DNA from: Climacium dendroides
Lineage: Eukaryota; Streptophyta; Bryopsida; Hypnales; Climaciaceae
Assembly (NCBI GenBank): GCA_950106755.1
Contig: OX467089.1
Coordinates: 17,527,345 to 17,591,344, forward strand
Reading direction: 5' to 3'
DNA: 64,000 nucleotides
Shown: one piece after another, positions 1-12,019 of the stretch
Layout of the letters: the number at the start of each line of letters is the position of its first letter
Position numbering within the stretch: the stretch's first letter is position 1
The notes under the pieces: generated by a model
What the model saw: the letters and a program-made list of their open reading frames with translations, nothing else
The model's database searches: none
Told to the model about the DNA's origin: nothing
Made by a program: the position numbers and the translations under genes

Positions 1-298
1 AGTCTTCTTCTTTCTCTCAGTGGGGGAGGTTATTTCAAGTAGTTAATATGCGCCATCTCGCTCGAGATTCTGTCCAACAATGACTGTATTAACGAACCTT
101 TTATATTATTGGTAGTATGTGCAGACTGGAAGTAAATAGAATCAGATTGCGTACATGCATTGTCGATTCATATATCCCTGACAGAAGCATTAATTCTTAC
201 ATGTGACGTTGACTGTTGTGCTTTCATCAGACTTAAACAATTCAAGCTCGTTCTTTACTTCTTCAGGAGACTGGACAACCTCTGAGACCATATCGAAA
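1..298. other. Upstream region of the AP2/ERF gene
   Basis: No recognisable coding exon. The AP2 reading frame stays open upstream of the first in-frame ATG (299), back to about 203 but with only a GTG. A pyrimidine tract ending in CAG at 221-230 looks like a splice acceptor. So either the leader is contiguous, or an unseen 5' exon joins here and adds about 23 residues. Confidence 0.4.
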
Positions 299-1377
299 AT
301 GTCAGGAAGTGGATCCATACGGTATAAAGGAGTCCGAATGCGGAAATGGGGCAAGTGGGTGTCGGAGATACGAGAGCCTCACCGACGAGCTGAAGCACGA
401 ACCAACCGAATTTGGCTCGGCTCCTTCCGATCTGCCGAAGAAGCGGTACACTCCACAGATTCCTTGCACCTCAAATTAGTGAAATTACATCTGAGTGATC
501 CAGCTGAGACATGCAGGAATTCTGCCAGTGTGTGATTGAATCCCGTACATACACTAGCCAGTCTCACAGTCTCACTAGCTAATTCAAGTAAACCAATCAC
601 TCTACCAGCTTTAATATCTCCCTGTGATTAGTGTCGGTAAAAAACATTGCTCGAAATTATGTTTCCATTAGCTCGCTGGCTAATTATACTTAAGAATGCA
701 GCTGATAGTCGAAATCCTTTAAGCTGCTAGGCTAAATCTACTCTTGTTCAGTTGAGCACTTGAAAGTTGAAACCCCGCCAATTTCAAGCACAGGTGAAAT
801 TTCGATATGGAAATTCGACAAATGCTCTTTCATGTCCAAATTCCATTCCTAGTGTTTCCGATTCTACCAGCACTGGACATTGACTATGGATTTCTTCAAA
901 ATTCTGTAGATGGGCACTTTGGATATCTCCTGTGAGGCCGCACGCTGGTAATTAAAGTCCATGTTTCCTTGCCAGGCTCACGCATACGACGCAGCGCTCC
1001 TGTGCTGCCGCGGCCGCACCTCCGCTAACCTGAATTTCCCGAACTACAACTACAGTATACCGTCCGGAACACCAGGACACTACAGCATCCGTGAGATTCA
1101 AGCAGCGGCAGCGGCCGCCGCTGCCGAGTACGCGGGTCGACCGTTCTCGTACAGCAATTTCATGTCCCCCTCGGCGGAGAGCTCTTCCTCGGACAATGAA
1201 GATGAGGTCGAAGACATCACGTACGACGAAGAAGCTCAATCTTCGCAGCCTTCCTGGGGTGGCAACAACTGGTCGCCTTACGACGACCCAGGCTATCAAG
1301 ACTCCGCTCCTCCTGGCAATTACGATGACGACGACAGTGATGAAGATAGTGACGATGATGAGCCCCGGCTATGGTGA
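299..1377 (+). CDS. AP2/ERF transcription factor, DREB-like, with an intron inside the AP2 domain
   Basis: Predicted nuclear DNA-binding protein of the AP2/ERF family. Exon 1 (299-445) and exon 2 (976-1377) join in phase 0 across a GT-AG intron (446-975), giving 182 residues. The AP2 domain begins near residue 7 with YKGVRMRKWGKWVSEIREP, continues with RIWLGSF, and after the junction reads AHAYDAALLC and SANLNFP. The valine in WVSEIREP is DREB-like rather than classic ERF. Between REP and RIWLG there are nine residues, about five more than usual. After the domain come an alanine run and a very acidic, serine-rich tail, a plausible activation region. The ATG at 299 is the only in-frame ATG before the domain; an upstream exon cannot be excluded. 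Most ERF/DREB genes lack introns, so the split domain is unusual. Target genes cannot be inferred. Confidence 0.88.
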
Positions 1378-2499
1378 TATCGATCTTATCGATCAGAAAT
1401 ATCGATCAGGTGTATCGAACAGATCGATCACCCAGCTAGAACTCCAGTATGGTCTAAATGCGGCGTGAAATTTAATTATGCTTATTCCCTGACCTTACTT
1501 GAGCTGAGTGTTAATTTAATCTGTTGACTGAGGTACTTTGTTTTTGTACTGTTTAGGTAGGTAGCTAGTTAGTTAATTAGTTGCAAGTTTTGTTTCTTTG
1601 AACTGTATTGCAATCATCCTCGGGGGTCGATGTAATCGTTCAGTGTCTGTACATGATGTGGTCTGGCGTTCCGTGCCATCCTGACAATAATAATAAAAAC
1701 TGCAACTGTGTTTCAAATCTAGATTTTGTGCAGCTGCTAATGTGGACCTGACTATGGCCTCGTGAATCCCATGTGAGGTTGATACTGGCATGTGCTGGAT
1801 GATCAGTTGTACACTTGGAGTAGATGATTACTAGTTATGTAGTGGACCAATTTCAATTGATTATTTACGGTGTAACACTGTTTGGTGAATATGGCCATTT
1901 TCGTTAACCTGGCGACAGTGTTTCAAAGTGCCAATGTTGTGGCTTTCAAGCTAGCTTTCAAGTGCCCACAGCTCGGATGTAAACAGAATGGATGTAAAAG
2001 CTGAAAATAAAACTGTGATAATTTTATTGAAGTCATCTTTTTTAACCAAAATGAGGTTTTGTGCGAATTCACCCTTTCTCTCCACATTTAAATTCAAGTT
2101 ATTCTCCCCCCTCTCCCTTTATAACTTCCATGTCGAAACTGAAGGGATAAGCTAGACTGATTTGTCCTAATACCCCGTGAGACACTAATTTACCAATGTA
2201 ATTGCACTATTTTCTTAAAATTAGTGCAGGTTGGAATATTACTGTATTATACCAATTTCCAGAAAAATGATATTTTCTAGTGACAATAATTTTCTGCAAG
2301 GTGATGCTAATTTCCCCATTTACAAATGGTAGTGTACCTTACATTCGTATTTTGCCTCTTTGGAGGTTTTAATATATGGTTACCCTATTAGTGGGGTGAG
2401 AGAACGGACGAGACTAAATAGAATGATCCGTGTGGCCATTGGATACCTAGATGTTATTCCATTGGTGTGAGAGAATGTGACAATACATAGGAGGAGGCA
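1378..2499. other. 3' untranslated region and intergenic DNA
   Basis: Nothing coding is recognised. The first 600-700 bases are probably the AP2/ERF 3' UTR. The rest is ordinary AT-rich sequence up to the foldback element at 2500. Confidence 0.5.
2006..2011 (+). terminator. Candidate polyadenylation signal of the AP2/ERF gene
   Basis: AATAAA lies about 630 bases after the stop codon on the coding strand. A looser AATAATAAA-like run near 1687 is an alternative. Which is used cannot be told from sequence. Confidence 0.35.
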
Positions 2500-2735
2500 G
2501 GCCAGGGAGGACTGACCCCTCTATTGCCCCGTTTTCTACCCCTGGATAAAATACTGGAATCTTTTTATTTGCCATCCATGAAAAAATTTGCAAACTTTGA
2601 ATTCATATTTGCAATCAGAGACCCCATATTAGTCTAGGAAGGTGTAGAGAAACAAATTTTACATGGTCCCAAATAGGGGGCAATTTTTACATTTACCCCT
2701 GGTTGGGGCAATAGAGGGGTCAGTCTTCCCTGGCC
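2500..2735. repeat. Foldback or MITE-like element with 31-bp inverted ends
   Basis: The 31 bases at 2500-2530 (starting GGCCAGGGAGGACTGACCCC) are the reverse complement of 2705-2735 with one mismatch. They flank 174 bases of non-palindromic interior. Size and structure suit a small non-autonomous DNA element. I could not find a clean target-site duplication, so superfamily is unassigned. Confidence 0.6.
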
Positions 2736-3560
2736 ATAGAAGGCATCTATACGTTTAATTTCCTCTGTTTCCAAAGTCAAAGCGACGACTTGAGCGAAAG
2801 AGAAAGCCGGTACTCCAGCATACGGGAACCACCGGCACATACATAATGGCGGGGCTCCTCCCCAACTCCGGCATCGTAAATATATCGATATCAAGCGGCC
2901 TTTGTCGTCTTCCAGTGCCTGCCATGCCAGGACATTCCCACCTCATCAGTTTTGATCACCGAATTTCGTTCGTTGGGACTTGGGACTGCTGCAGCTGTCA
3001 CCGTGCCAGACTGCCAGTGGCCATAACCTTCCTCCCCCATCAGATCGCCGGTTCTTTTCGGTTGCTTCCGGTTCTTTTCGGTACAGTATTTGGGGCCGGA
3101 TGGAAGCTTTTGTACCGGAAACGAGGGAATCCGTTCGATGTGGGTATGATTCTCAGTTCGGTGGTCCGAAGGGTAGGTCTGCCAAGTGTCAACGATCAGT
3201 GAGGAAGAGAATGTTGGTGGTAATGGTGACTGGTCACCCGAGAGAGCGTGCATGTGATCTGTATTATTCCCTCAAATTGTGCGACGGGCAAGCTGGTGGA
3301 AAATTTAAAGAGCCCCCCCTCAATGAGGCAACAGGGCTTCGTCGTTTGCTGTCGATTGCACGAGGACGCGGCAACCCACGAGGAATGTCAAGTGATGACC
3401 GGATGTTCGGTTCACACTCCGCGTCTCCGCCTTCCTGCAATGAATCGAAAAGCTGACAGCTTTGGTCACTGGGGAGGAAACGAAGGAAGTACTCCGTACC
3501 AGTTTGTTTGCTGCTCATCAGTTACTGTAGGATCATCGGTAGAGTGATGAAGCTATTTAC
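2736..3560. other. Moderately GC-rich stretch without a recognised gene
   Basis: Several overlapping open frames of 84-158 codons exist on both strands. None resembles a known family, and they compete with each other, as expected of a GC-richer non-coding stretch. An ancient gene fragment is possible. Confidence 0.4.
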
Positions 3561-4983
3561 ATCCAGGGAAACGGATGAAACTTGCAATTCATGGATGAAT
3601 TTTTATTTATTCATTCAAAAGTGTGTACATTCATCCAATAGAGCGATTCCATCCTAATTTGGTAGCATTTTGTGATTTCATCCACTAAAAAAGGAAAAAT
3701 ATCTTGCCAAATGCTCTTTATAAGAATTTTGTATTGCTTTTGAGCTAAAATTTGCTCAAAAAAAAACATCCTAGAAGGAATTAATTATTTTCATTAAGAT
3801 GAAAAAAATTGGGAAATTTGTATTTATACATATCTAGAATCAAAGACCCTAAATTTGTTGGTAGAGGTAATGAAATGCAAAATTAATCTTTGAAATAGAA
3901 GGCAAATTTTTACAGTGATTTGCCAACTTGTGCAAATTGGACTTATTGGACGTCATTATTTTAGGAAAAAAATGTTGGAACTAATTACAATTATTGTAGG
4001 CAAGGTCGGCAAAAAATAATTCTAAGAATAGATGCCAAAAATTTAGGGGAATTATTTTTCAAAAAACTAAAACATTGTAAGGTGAAATAAAGATGATTGG
4101 AGGAAAAAAATTTTAGCATCTATTGAATTTTTTCTTGGAATTAAATAATTATTTGGCAAATAGGTGCCCAACCATATTCTGTATTTATAAAATGTACCAT
4201 GTGGTGATCAACTTTGAAAATTTTGAAATTGAAATTAGAATCAAAAACTTCAAAATAGCTTCATGTAGTCACAAAATATAAGATTAACTATTGTCTCTAA
4301 AATAGAGGGAATTTTTTTACGTTTATCTACCAAGTTAAAAAAATTGGAATTTTTGCTTCTCAGCTTTTTTATTCAATGTGAACTAATACAAGGAGATATT
4401 TTCTTATTAACTCCTAAAATTTCCTTTCTTTTGTGTTAAGATTTTTCAATGAAAAAAAATAAACAATGAAAATTGAAACTAGAAAATCAATCCCATCTTC
4501 AGTATGTAGAACACATATACAATACAAAGTTTCAAACTCAAATTCCTTATTATTTGTGAGATCTACAAGCTCAAAGTATAAAGTTTTTTTTCCATTGTTT
4601 GCCTATGGGGGGATCTCATCTTTAAAATTCAATGAGAATTAGAGGATAATGAATTTATTTTGCATCTTTAGTATGATGTAAATACTAGGGTTGGAAAGTG
4701 GAAACTAGTATACCAAAAATCAGAATTTGAATCCACTTTATGCAAAATTTGTAAACATTGTATTACTTGGATTTCATTGAAAAGAATAAAACATCCAAAA
4801 ACATCAATAAATTCATCAAAAATTCAAAAAATATATTTTTTTAATTTTTTACAATCCAAATTGTGGATTTTTGTATTGTAACAATGAAAAGTGAAAATTG
4901 AAAGAAAATTGAAAAAAAAAAAATCTAGAACAAAAATTTCAAATCACAAGAGATGATCTATCATGCCATAGTTGTCAAGATAA

Positions 4984-5133
4984 GGAATCTCATGAAAATG
5001 GCGATAGCATTGTACCATTCCCACAATTCAAACTGGGCAGTCTAAAATCGATTAGTGTACTAGATTTCAGATTGCCCGGTTTGAATTGTGGGATGTCAAA
5101 GTCATAGAATATTCTCCATTTTAATGAAATTCC
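4984..5133. repeat. Long near-perfect hairpin, small-RNA-precursor-like or tiny MITE
   Basis: The core 5019-5093 folds into two 31-base arms (outer bases TCCCACAATTCAAAC against GTTTGAATTGTGGGA) with a few mismatches, and the loop is itself nearly palindromic. After a poorly matched stretch the flanks pair again: 4984-5001 against 5116-5133, 16 of 18 bases. The shape fits a plant pre-miRNA or a short MITE; sequence alone cannot separate these. Confidence 0.6.
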
Positions 5134-6192
5134 CCATCAAGGGGGAATGTCCTCAAAAATTAAATTGTGAAGTAGCAATTCTTAATAAATTGTGCAACAA
5201 TTACAGAATTCAAATTTTTGATGCAAAATCACTCAGATTCTAAGAAAACACATCCAAACTCACTCATGCATATAAATTTGTATGAAAATGCTCATTCCAA
5301 AATATAAATTTTGCATGCAAACAATCAAAAGTCAATCCATAGCAATTGATCAAAATTTCAAAAACTACAAATGAATGTATTTGCCTGGAATATTATAAGT
5401 TAATGATGATTTAAAAAATTTAGCAGATCCTTTTTAATTTGGTGCTATTTAGCTAGAGGCTATGGTAAATATTAAATTAGTGCATCGATCTCAAAATATT
5501 AATGTATAGTTTCAAATTTCACTTCTTTTTTAGTGCCACTAATTTTTGGCATCGTTACTAATAGAACAAAGTTGTGATTGTAGGTTTTCTTGAATCTTGT
5601 TTTTGAATCATCTAAAATATTAGGTGGTTTGTTTATTTGAATGTACTACATTAATTTATCCTATTAGTAGAACCAGAAATTAGGCTCACTTGTAAAATTA
5701 GTATCACTATAATTTTTATTTTAGAAGAAATTAACCCTTATTGAACATTTGTCCCTTCAACTAACAAATTAATTAATTTTTATTGAGATACCTACAATCT
5801 CAATTTTAGGCATGATGTTTTGTAACTTTTTATTAAGGTATTTACGAGAATAAATTAGCTTTATGAAAAGTTATTTTTATTTTAATAAATATCCAAGATT
5901 ATAAGTTATACCACTAAAAAAATAGTTGAGTGGCTGAGCTCTAACAGTAAAACAAATATCACAAATACTTGAATTCATTTTTAACAATGATTTTTTTATT
6001 GAATATATTTTTGCCTTCATGGAAGGATTTGATTCATTCCATTTGAATTATTAGTGTGAAATCTATGAAGAGAAACTCTATATTATGTAGGGTGACGTCT
6101 TAGAATATTTAGAGTCTACTAGAGAAGGATAAAAGATTATGGGAAATAGTAGATAAAGAAAAAGGGAAAAAATAAGTAAGATAAAAGAAGCA

Positions 6193-6262
6193 AATTAGTT
6201 TGAAGTTGTAATTACTTTTGTAAGCTTCTTATTTAAAGTGAATGTACAACTTCAAACTAATT
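6193..6262. repeat. Hairpin with 18-bp perfect arms
   Basis: AATTAGTTTGAAGTTGTA at 6193-6210 is exactly reverse complementary to 6245-6262, around a 34-base loop. The pairing does not extend outward. Confidence 0.55.
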
Positions 6263-8799
6263 ACCTTGAAATGGAAATTTTATAGAATGATGAAGATTGC
6301 ACACATTTACAATTCAACTTAGTTACTTAGAAGCTCTTTCTCAAAACCATTGAAATTTTAGATGAATTGTTTTCGAAATGTAGTCCTTATTTAATTAAAT
6401 AGGTGAGCTAATTCTTGACAATACAAATTTGTTTTGAGCAAGACTATCTAATAAGCCCTCCTAGCTATATACATATATACATACATACACACACATGCAC
6501 TTACATACACACGTACATAATTATTTTAAAAAGTGATGGTGTATTGTCACTTTGAATATAGTACTTTGGCATTTTCCATAACAAAATTTGTTATGGATCT
6601 CATGAGATGCTAGAATTTCTTTTTGAATATGTATGGTGAAAAGTGCTATAGAAAATTATTTTTCAAAATTTTGATGATAGGTTTTGAAATTACAATGTCC
6701 AATAAGAAGAAAATCTAACAAAAATTAATTCTTTATTGAAAAAAAAACTTAATCAATATTTTAAAATACATTTTTGAAACAATGTGTAGTGCTTCTAATG
6801 AACGCATTCATACTTAGTGTTTAAATTGAAAATAGGGGTTGAAAATTTTATATAATTTTGACCTTCTTAAAAGAAAATATAATTTTCTTGAGCTTTCTAT
6901 AGCATTTGAGAGACCATGTGCCCTATTTTATAAAATTATGTGCCAAATTACATTTGTTTCCACATTTGTATATACTTTCAAGGGTATGTTTGTCATTAAT
7001 ATTTGTGATAATATACCAGACGTCCCACAAAATAAATACACATTTCTTTGGCAAAGAATCTAATAGCTTATATACATATTATTTGGAAAAAAATATAAAT
7101 ATGGGATCAAATATAAATGAGGATTTGATTTGTTTGTGATAAATACATTCTTTCTATATATAATAGATATTCTTTAGTCATAATAGACTATGCACCTAAA
7201 GATGTAAACACACTAACATTGCCTATCACCCTTGGTTTAGAAAATCTAGCCTAGATGTGCTTAAAAAAATTGTCCTCCTTTCCATATCATTGATCTAAAT
7301 TGCACAAAAAAATTATTTTGACTTAATCTTTGCCATCAATCTCAAATATGGTACTTATAAAATATGATATATGATATACAATATTCATATAGATATACAA
7401 AGTATTTGGAGTATATGATATATGGTATACAAATGTGGGCACTAATACACAATACTTTATTGATATCCCATACTAATTGTAGTAACAACAACTACCCAAA
7501 AAATATAAGTATGGAGAGGTATAAAATGAATTCACAATCACATTGTGATTGCTAGTTAGTTAATTAGTTGATTTTAGCAATTGTATCACCATGCACTCCA
7601 AAAATGCCTCCCAAGCTAGTGAAAACTATTTAATTTTTCATTTGAAAAATATCTAAGCAATCATTCATCAAAGGAATTTTGGTATGTTTACAATTTCAAT
7701 CACAATGATACATAGTAGACATATAATAATGTTTACACAATCATCATGTCCTATGTGTAAGGCTTTTTCATTTTTAAAGATTTTTGTGGAAACTAGGGTA
7801 TATGTTGTTGGATGAGGAAGTTGATAGTTTCAATAGATATGGGATAAATGTCTATATATACACACACACATTTATATTGCTAAAAAAATTCCAAGAGTGT
7901 AGTGCTAAAATCTAGGTGAGTCAAATGTTTCTTGATCTTCTAAAAAAAACAATATCTAATTTCAAATGTTATGATCTTGAAATCTACGCAATCAAATGGA
8001 ATGAAATTTTTTCCATACTTTTATATAAAAGCCTAGTACACTGTTGATTGGTTGAACAATTTTTTCCATTTTGTACTCAATACACCAAAAAATTGTAGGT
8101 TCCAACAATTTTGAATAAAATATACTTTGGTTCTTTAGATTGGTATTTGTTTTTGGAAAATTTATTGCTCTAAAGGTATATAAAGTTTTTTGAGGGAATA
8201 TTTGGTGATAGATTAAATTATTTTCAATGGTTGATATTGATCAATAGTTACAAAATCTATTGACAATATCACTTTATTATAGATGAATTTTTACACTTTT
8301 GAATGAATACATGTATTTCCATCCATATAAATGATCATAAATAGCTTCACCAATCCACTCAAGAAATTGCTTTGTGTTGTAATATGAAAAGGCATATATT
8401 ATAAAATTAGAAATGTTCTAAAAACTGTTTAGAAGTTGGAAGTGGAAATGGTGGCACAACTTGAGACTAGATTCACTATGTCAATTCAATTATCCACACT
8501 ATTTCTAATACCAAGTATAAACTCTAAGCTCCAAGGTATCCATAATGTTCCAATAACATCTTTAAGACACAAATCCTCTCACATCTTTAGTTCAAGATTT
8601 AAAGCATTAGTACTCTTGAGCAACCAAGTACTATAGACAAATGTGATTTCTACCAAGTAAAAGACAAATATATTGAAAAGGGTAGGTAGTCAATAAAGCT
8701 TTAGAATTTTATGCTAACCCCTAAGTGCCCCATAGGCTAGAATGTGGCCTTCCAAAATCTTAGTTCTAATAAATCGAGCCTAGATCTATAATATACTGT

Positions 8800-9360
8800 T
8801 GGAAAAATGTAGGGTTACATGGACGTCCAGCGTTCGCGTCCTCCGGTTCCCGAACGTCCGTCGACATAGGACGTTCGGATTGTCCACGTCCAGCGGACGG
8901 GCGGCCGGGGCAGACGAGGAGGCGAACGAGGGGGCGGCCGAGAAGGCGGACAGGGTGAAAGGAGCGGACGGGAGGGCCGACGGAAAGGCGGACGGGAAGG
9001 TGGGTCGGTGTGGGGTTGTCCGATCGGGCGGAAAATGGGGTAAACGTCGATTTGGGTCGTCCGATCGGGCAGAAAATGGGGTAAACAGTGGTGTAGGGAC
9101 CAAACCAGGGTTTTTTTTTCAGTTTTTGGAGAACTGCTGAAGTGGCAATATATGAGAAAATAATGTTACTAAATTTTTTAGTATTCATCTATATTTTGGA
9201 TAGAACTGTCCAGTCTGTCCGATCGGACAGAGGCTGTCCGATCAAGCAGACAAACAGCCGTTTGCGTGATCAAACGGTCCAGAGGGGGCGGTTTTTAGAT
9301 CGCCCGCTTCATCTCAACCATCCGATGAAGCGGACAGGCCAGGCCGTCCGCCACATCTAG
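8800..9360. repeat. GC-rich island 1, degenerate CGGAC repeats
   Basis: An abrupt GC-rich block in AT-rich DNA. It is filled with CGGAC/GTCCG pentamers, usually as CGGACGG or GCGGAC variants. Open frames on both strands (up to 140 codons) are by-products of this skewed composition and resemble no protein. The segment around 9030-9080 repeats GTCCGATCGGGC(A/G)GAAAATGG twice. It is one of four such islands between 8.8 and 14.2 kb. Confidence 0.7.
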
Positions 9361-9441
9361 CGCAATTTGGACGATTGAAGATTTTCAAGCAGGTTTTTTT
9401 TTTGGGTTCTCCAATAAATGGTTATGTGTCCTTATTAAACC

Positions 9442-9826
9442 CCTAAGTGGTTTTGAGTGCAATTCCTACGTGCCATGTATTCTCCAAATTACATGAAGTA
9501 TTGACCAAATATGTAAACTACAAAATTGAAGGTAGAACACCCGTTGATTTCCTCATGATTTAAAAAAAATGGTGTAATGCTCGTTGTAGAAATGAGAGGC
9601 CACCAAACAGACTCAACTCTGTAGTTCTACAAAAATATATATATTATTACAAAATTACATACATGTTGAATGGAACCAAGAAGTATGTATCTCAATAGAA
9701 GACTTCATTAAACATTCCAACAAAATATTAAAAAAAAATTGAAATGTAAGTCATTCACATGCAAAGCTTTGTATACTGCGATTGTCATTGTACATATGTA
9801 TTACAAGACACTCAAAACCACTTAGG
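9442..9826. repeat. Element-sized inverted repeat with 18-bp ends
   Basis: CCTAAGTGGTTTTGAGTG at 9442-9459 returns as its exact reverse complement at 9809-9826, with weak further pairing outside. A 385-bp element with short terminal repeats is possible. No clear target duplication was found. Confidence 0.4.
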
Positions 9827-10229
9827 AGGTAAATGAAGGTCTAGAGTCTACTCTCAGGCTTCATTCTAGGGGTTTGAATCAAAGGAGGCAAACTTAATCT
9901 ATGCAATTTGGAATAGATAATTTATGTATGCAAATTTTGTATATTTTGGCTCTATATGACTATATGAGAAATGAAATGAGGTTTTGGAAGCATTTTGGCA
10001 AAAATATATAGAGCCTTATTTTTGTCCGGCATTTTTAGAGTGATTTTTCCCCCTTTTCATTCAATAGGCTTCATGTAGGTTTTCTTGTTTTGGAGGAATT
10101 GGGCATTTCAATGCCTAATAATAAAAAAAATAGACCCAAGGCTTCTTCTCAACTTCCTTAAATTTCACACTCCAAGTCGGAGGGAGCTCACAGATACCAA
10201 TTGGCACTAAATCAGCCCACTCCGCAAGG

Positions 10230-10560
10230 GAAACAATTGTGCAGAATGGGCCGTCCGTGCCCTTGTTTATACCGTCCACTGATTTGGACGTCACTGTCCG
10301 AATCCGACGGGTGGACGGGCGGACCGCCAGATTAGACAACCAATATGCCTTGGCGCGTCTAATCGCACAGCCCCGACAAACTGCGGACGACTGCAGCGGA
10401 CGGAGCCCGCGGACGGACGCTCCGACCGCACGGTGGACGGACAGCGGATGACGGACGGGCGGACGGACAACGGATGGACGACGGGCGAGTGGACAGCGGA
10501 CGGGCAGATAGACGGCGGACAGACGGGCAGATGACGGATGGGCGGGTGGACGGCGTTAGG
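10230..10560. repeat. GC-rich island 2, degenerate CGGAC repeats
   Basis: A second island, with CGGACGG-type motifs mostly on the + strand, especially 10380-10555. The open frames across it are compositional artefacts. Confidence 0.7.
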
Positions 10561-12019
10561 AATCCTACTCTTAGGATTCCTAATTGCTAATAATTGTTTC
10601 ATTACTATATGAACTGAATTCATCAAGTCCTGGAAGTGGTCCAATTGTGTTAAAGTACTATCTACACTGAAGTCTTCAGATGTCAATGTTTGCCAAAGTT
10701 CACAAGAAAATTCTTAATCTTACAAGCTCCAACCCTAAATTCAAACCTTTTATAAATTCCACCAAAACCCTAGAACATGGCCCGTGGGGCCTTTGAATCA
10801 AACCTCCTAAACCCTTGTAAGGTTCACCATTTCTTCCAAAAAAATAAAAATAAAAAATTGTAAAGGGTTCTCTTTGTTGGATACATTTTTACTTTTACAA
10901 CTTATAAGTATATTTCTTCCATAAATTCCAAGTGTAACCTTGTTTTTCTTTAAATTAGAAAGTCCCTAAATCATTCATTGTAGCCTTTATTTGTTTTTTA
11001 ATAATTGTTAAATTTGAACAATCTTTGACATCTTCAATAACATGAGGATGACAATGTGTGCAAGAATCTCAGTATGCCTTTCACTTTGATAGACTGCAAC
11101 ATATTTGCATATAAAGTGATTGCATTCTTGTGTCCATTTTTGCATGTTTCTCTATTATATTTAATAATCTTTCTAATTTTGAACCTTCTTTACTTTGATT
11201 TCATTTTTATTGACTAAGGGCTTTGAAGTTTCCAATCTTTGAATGAAGGGCTTTGAATTAATGAATTTTCTATGATGGAACATTGAGTTCAAAGTGTAAG
11301 CAAAGACTCTCATTGCTTTACTCTTTTAACTTGTTTTTTTACTATTAGGTTACAAATTGTAGGACAATGTAAACGGTTCATAGTTGTAACCTAGAATTTA
11401 TGCACACTAATGAGCCTAACGAGGATGGTGACTCCGTGAGACCCCTAAACCATCAAACTTTGTCTTGCAATGGGGTGGGTTGGAGGACGGGAAATATTCA
11501 ATCATAAAATGAGTGAAAAATAAATTGTATGAGCCAAATTATGAAATTATGAAGAACATGAGTGAAGGCTTAGAATATATAAAGTTTGATCTAATTCTTT
11601 GCAAGAAACATCCAACATGATTTGTAATGCAATGGGTTCCCAATTTAATGCAATGGTTTGTTAAAAAAAACAAAAAACAATGGGTTTCCATTTGTTTCAA
11701 CTTTCAAGTGTTAATATAGTGTTAATATGACTCACATTTTGTGGGCATTACATTGAAAGTTTACCAAATACATTGAAAAAATCATATTGCTATACTTTAT
11801 GAGGGAGTGAAATTGACATAATGGCATGAATGTTGCAAGCACAATTTGTGGGCATTTGAAATTCATATTCATAGTTTTCTAGGACAAGTACCCTTTAAAC
11901 CTCATATAGCCAAATTCCCGAACACCGTTGAACACATTTCTATAGCAAAGAGTAAAAGAATTTAAATATATGTTTTTTTTGCACATCTATTTGTAGGATC
12001 TTATACCTAAATAGTATGA
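10561..12019. other. AT-rich intergenic region
   Basis: No gene, hairpin or tandem repeat recognised in this stretch. Confidence 0.5.

Larger units (their letters stand above)
3561..8780. other. AT-rich intergenic region
   Basis: Homopolymer runs and short random open frames, with no recognisable exon. Low-complexity CA/TA tracts occur near 6470-6520, 7360-7430 and 7850-7875. Two strong hairpins (4984-5133 and 6193-6262) are listed separately. Confidence 0.6.

Noticed and set aside
203..298. Extending the AP2/ERF protein to the start of the open frame at 203
   Set aside because: That codon is GTG. In a plant nuclear gene the first acceptable start is the ATG at 299 unless an upstream exon exists.
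2846..3547. A gene at 2.8-3.5 kb
   Set aside because: Overlapping frames on both strands compete, and no product resembles a known protein. Recorded only as a GC-richer stretch.
8766..9188. Open frames of 100-140 codons across the GC islands (also 10291-10686, 12518-12973 and 13999-14343)
   Set aside because: Several frames are open at once on both strands, and the products are Arg/Pro/Gly/Ser runs produced by the CGGAC repeat. No domain is visible.
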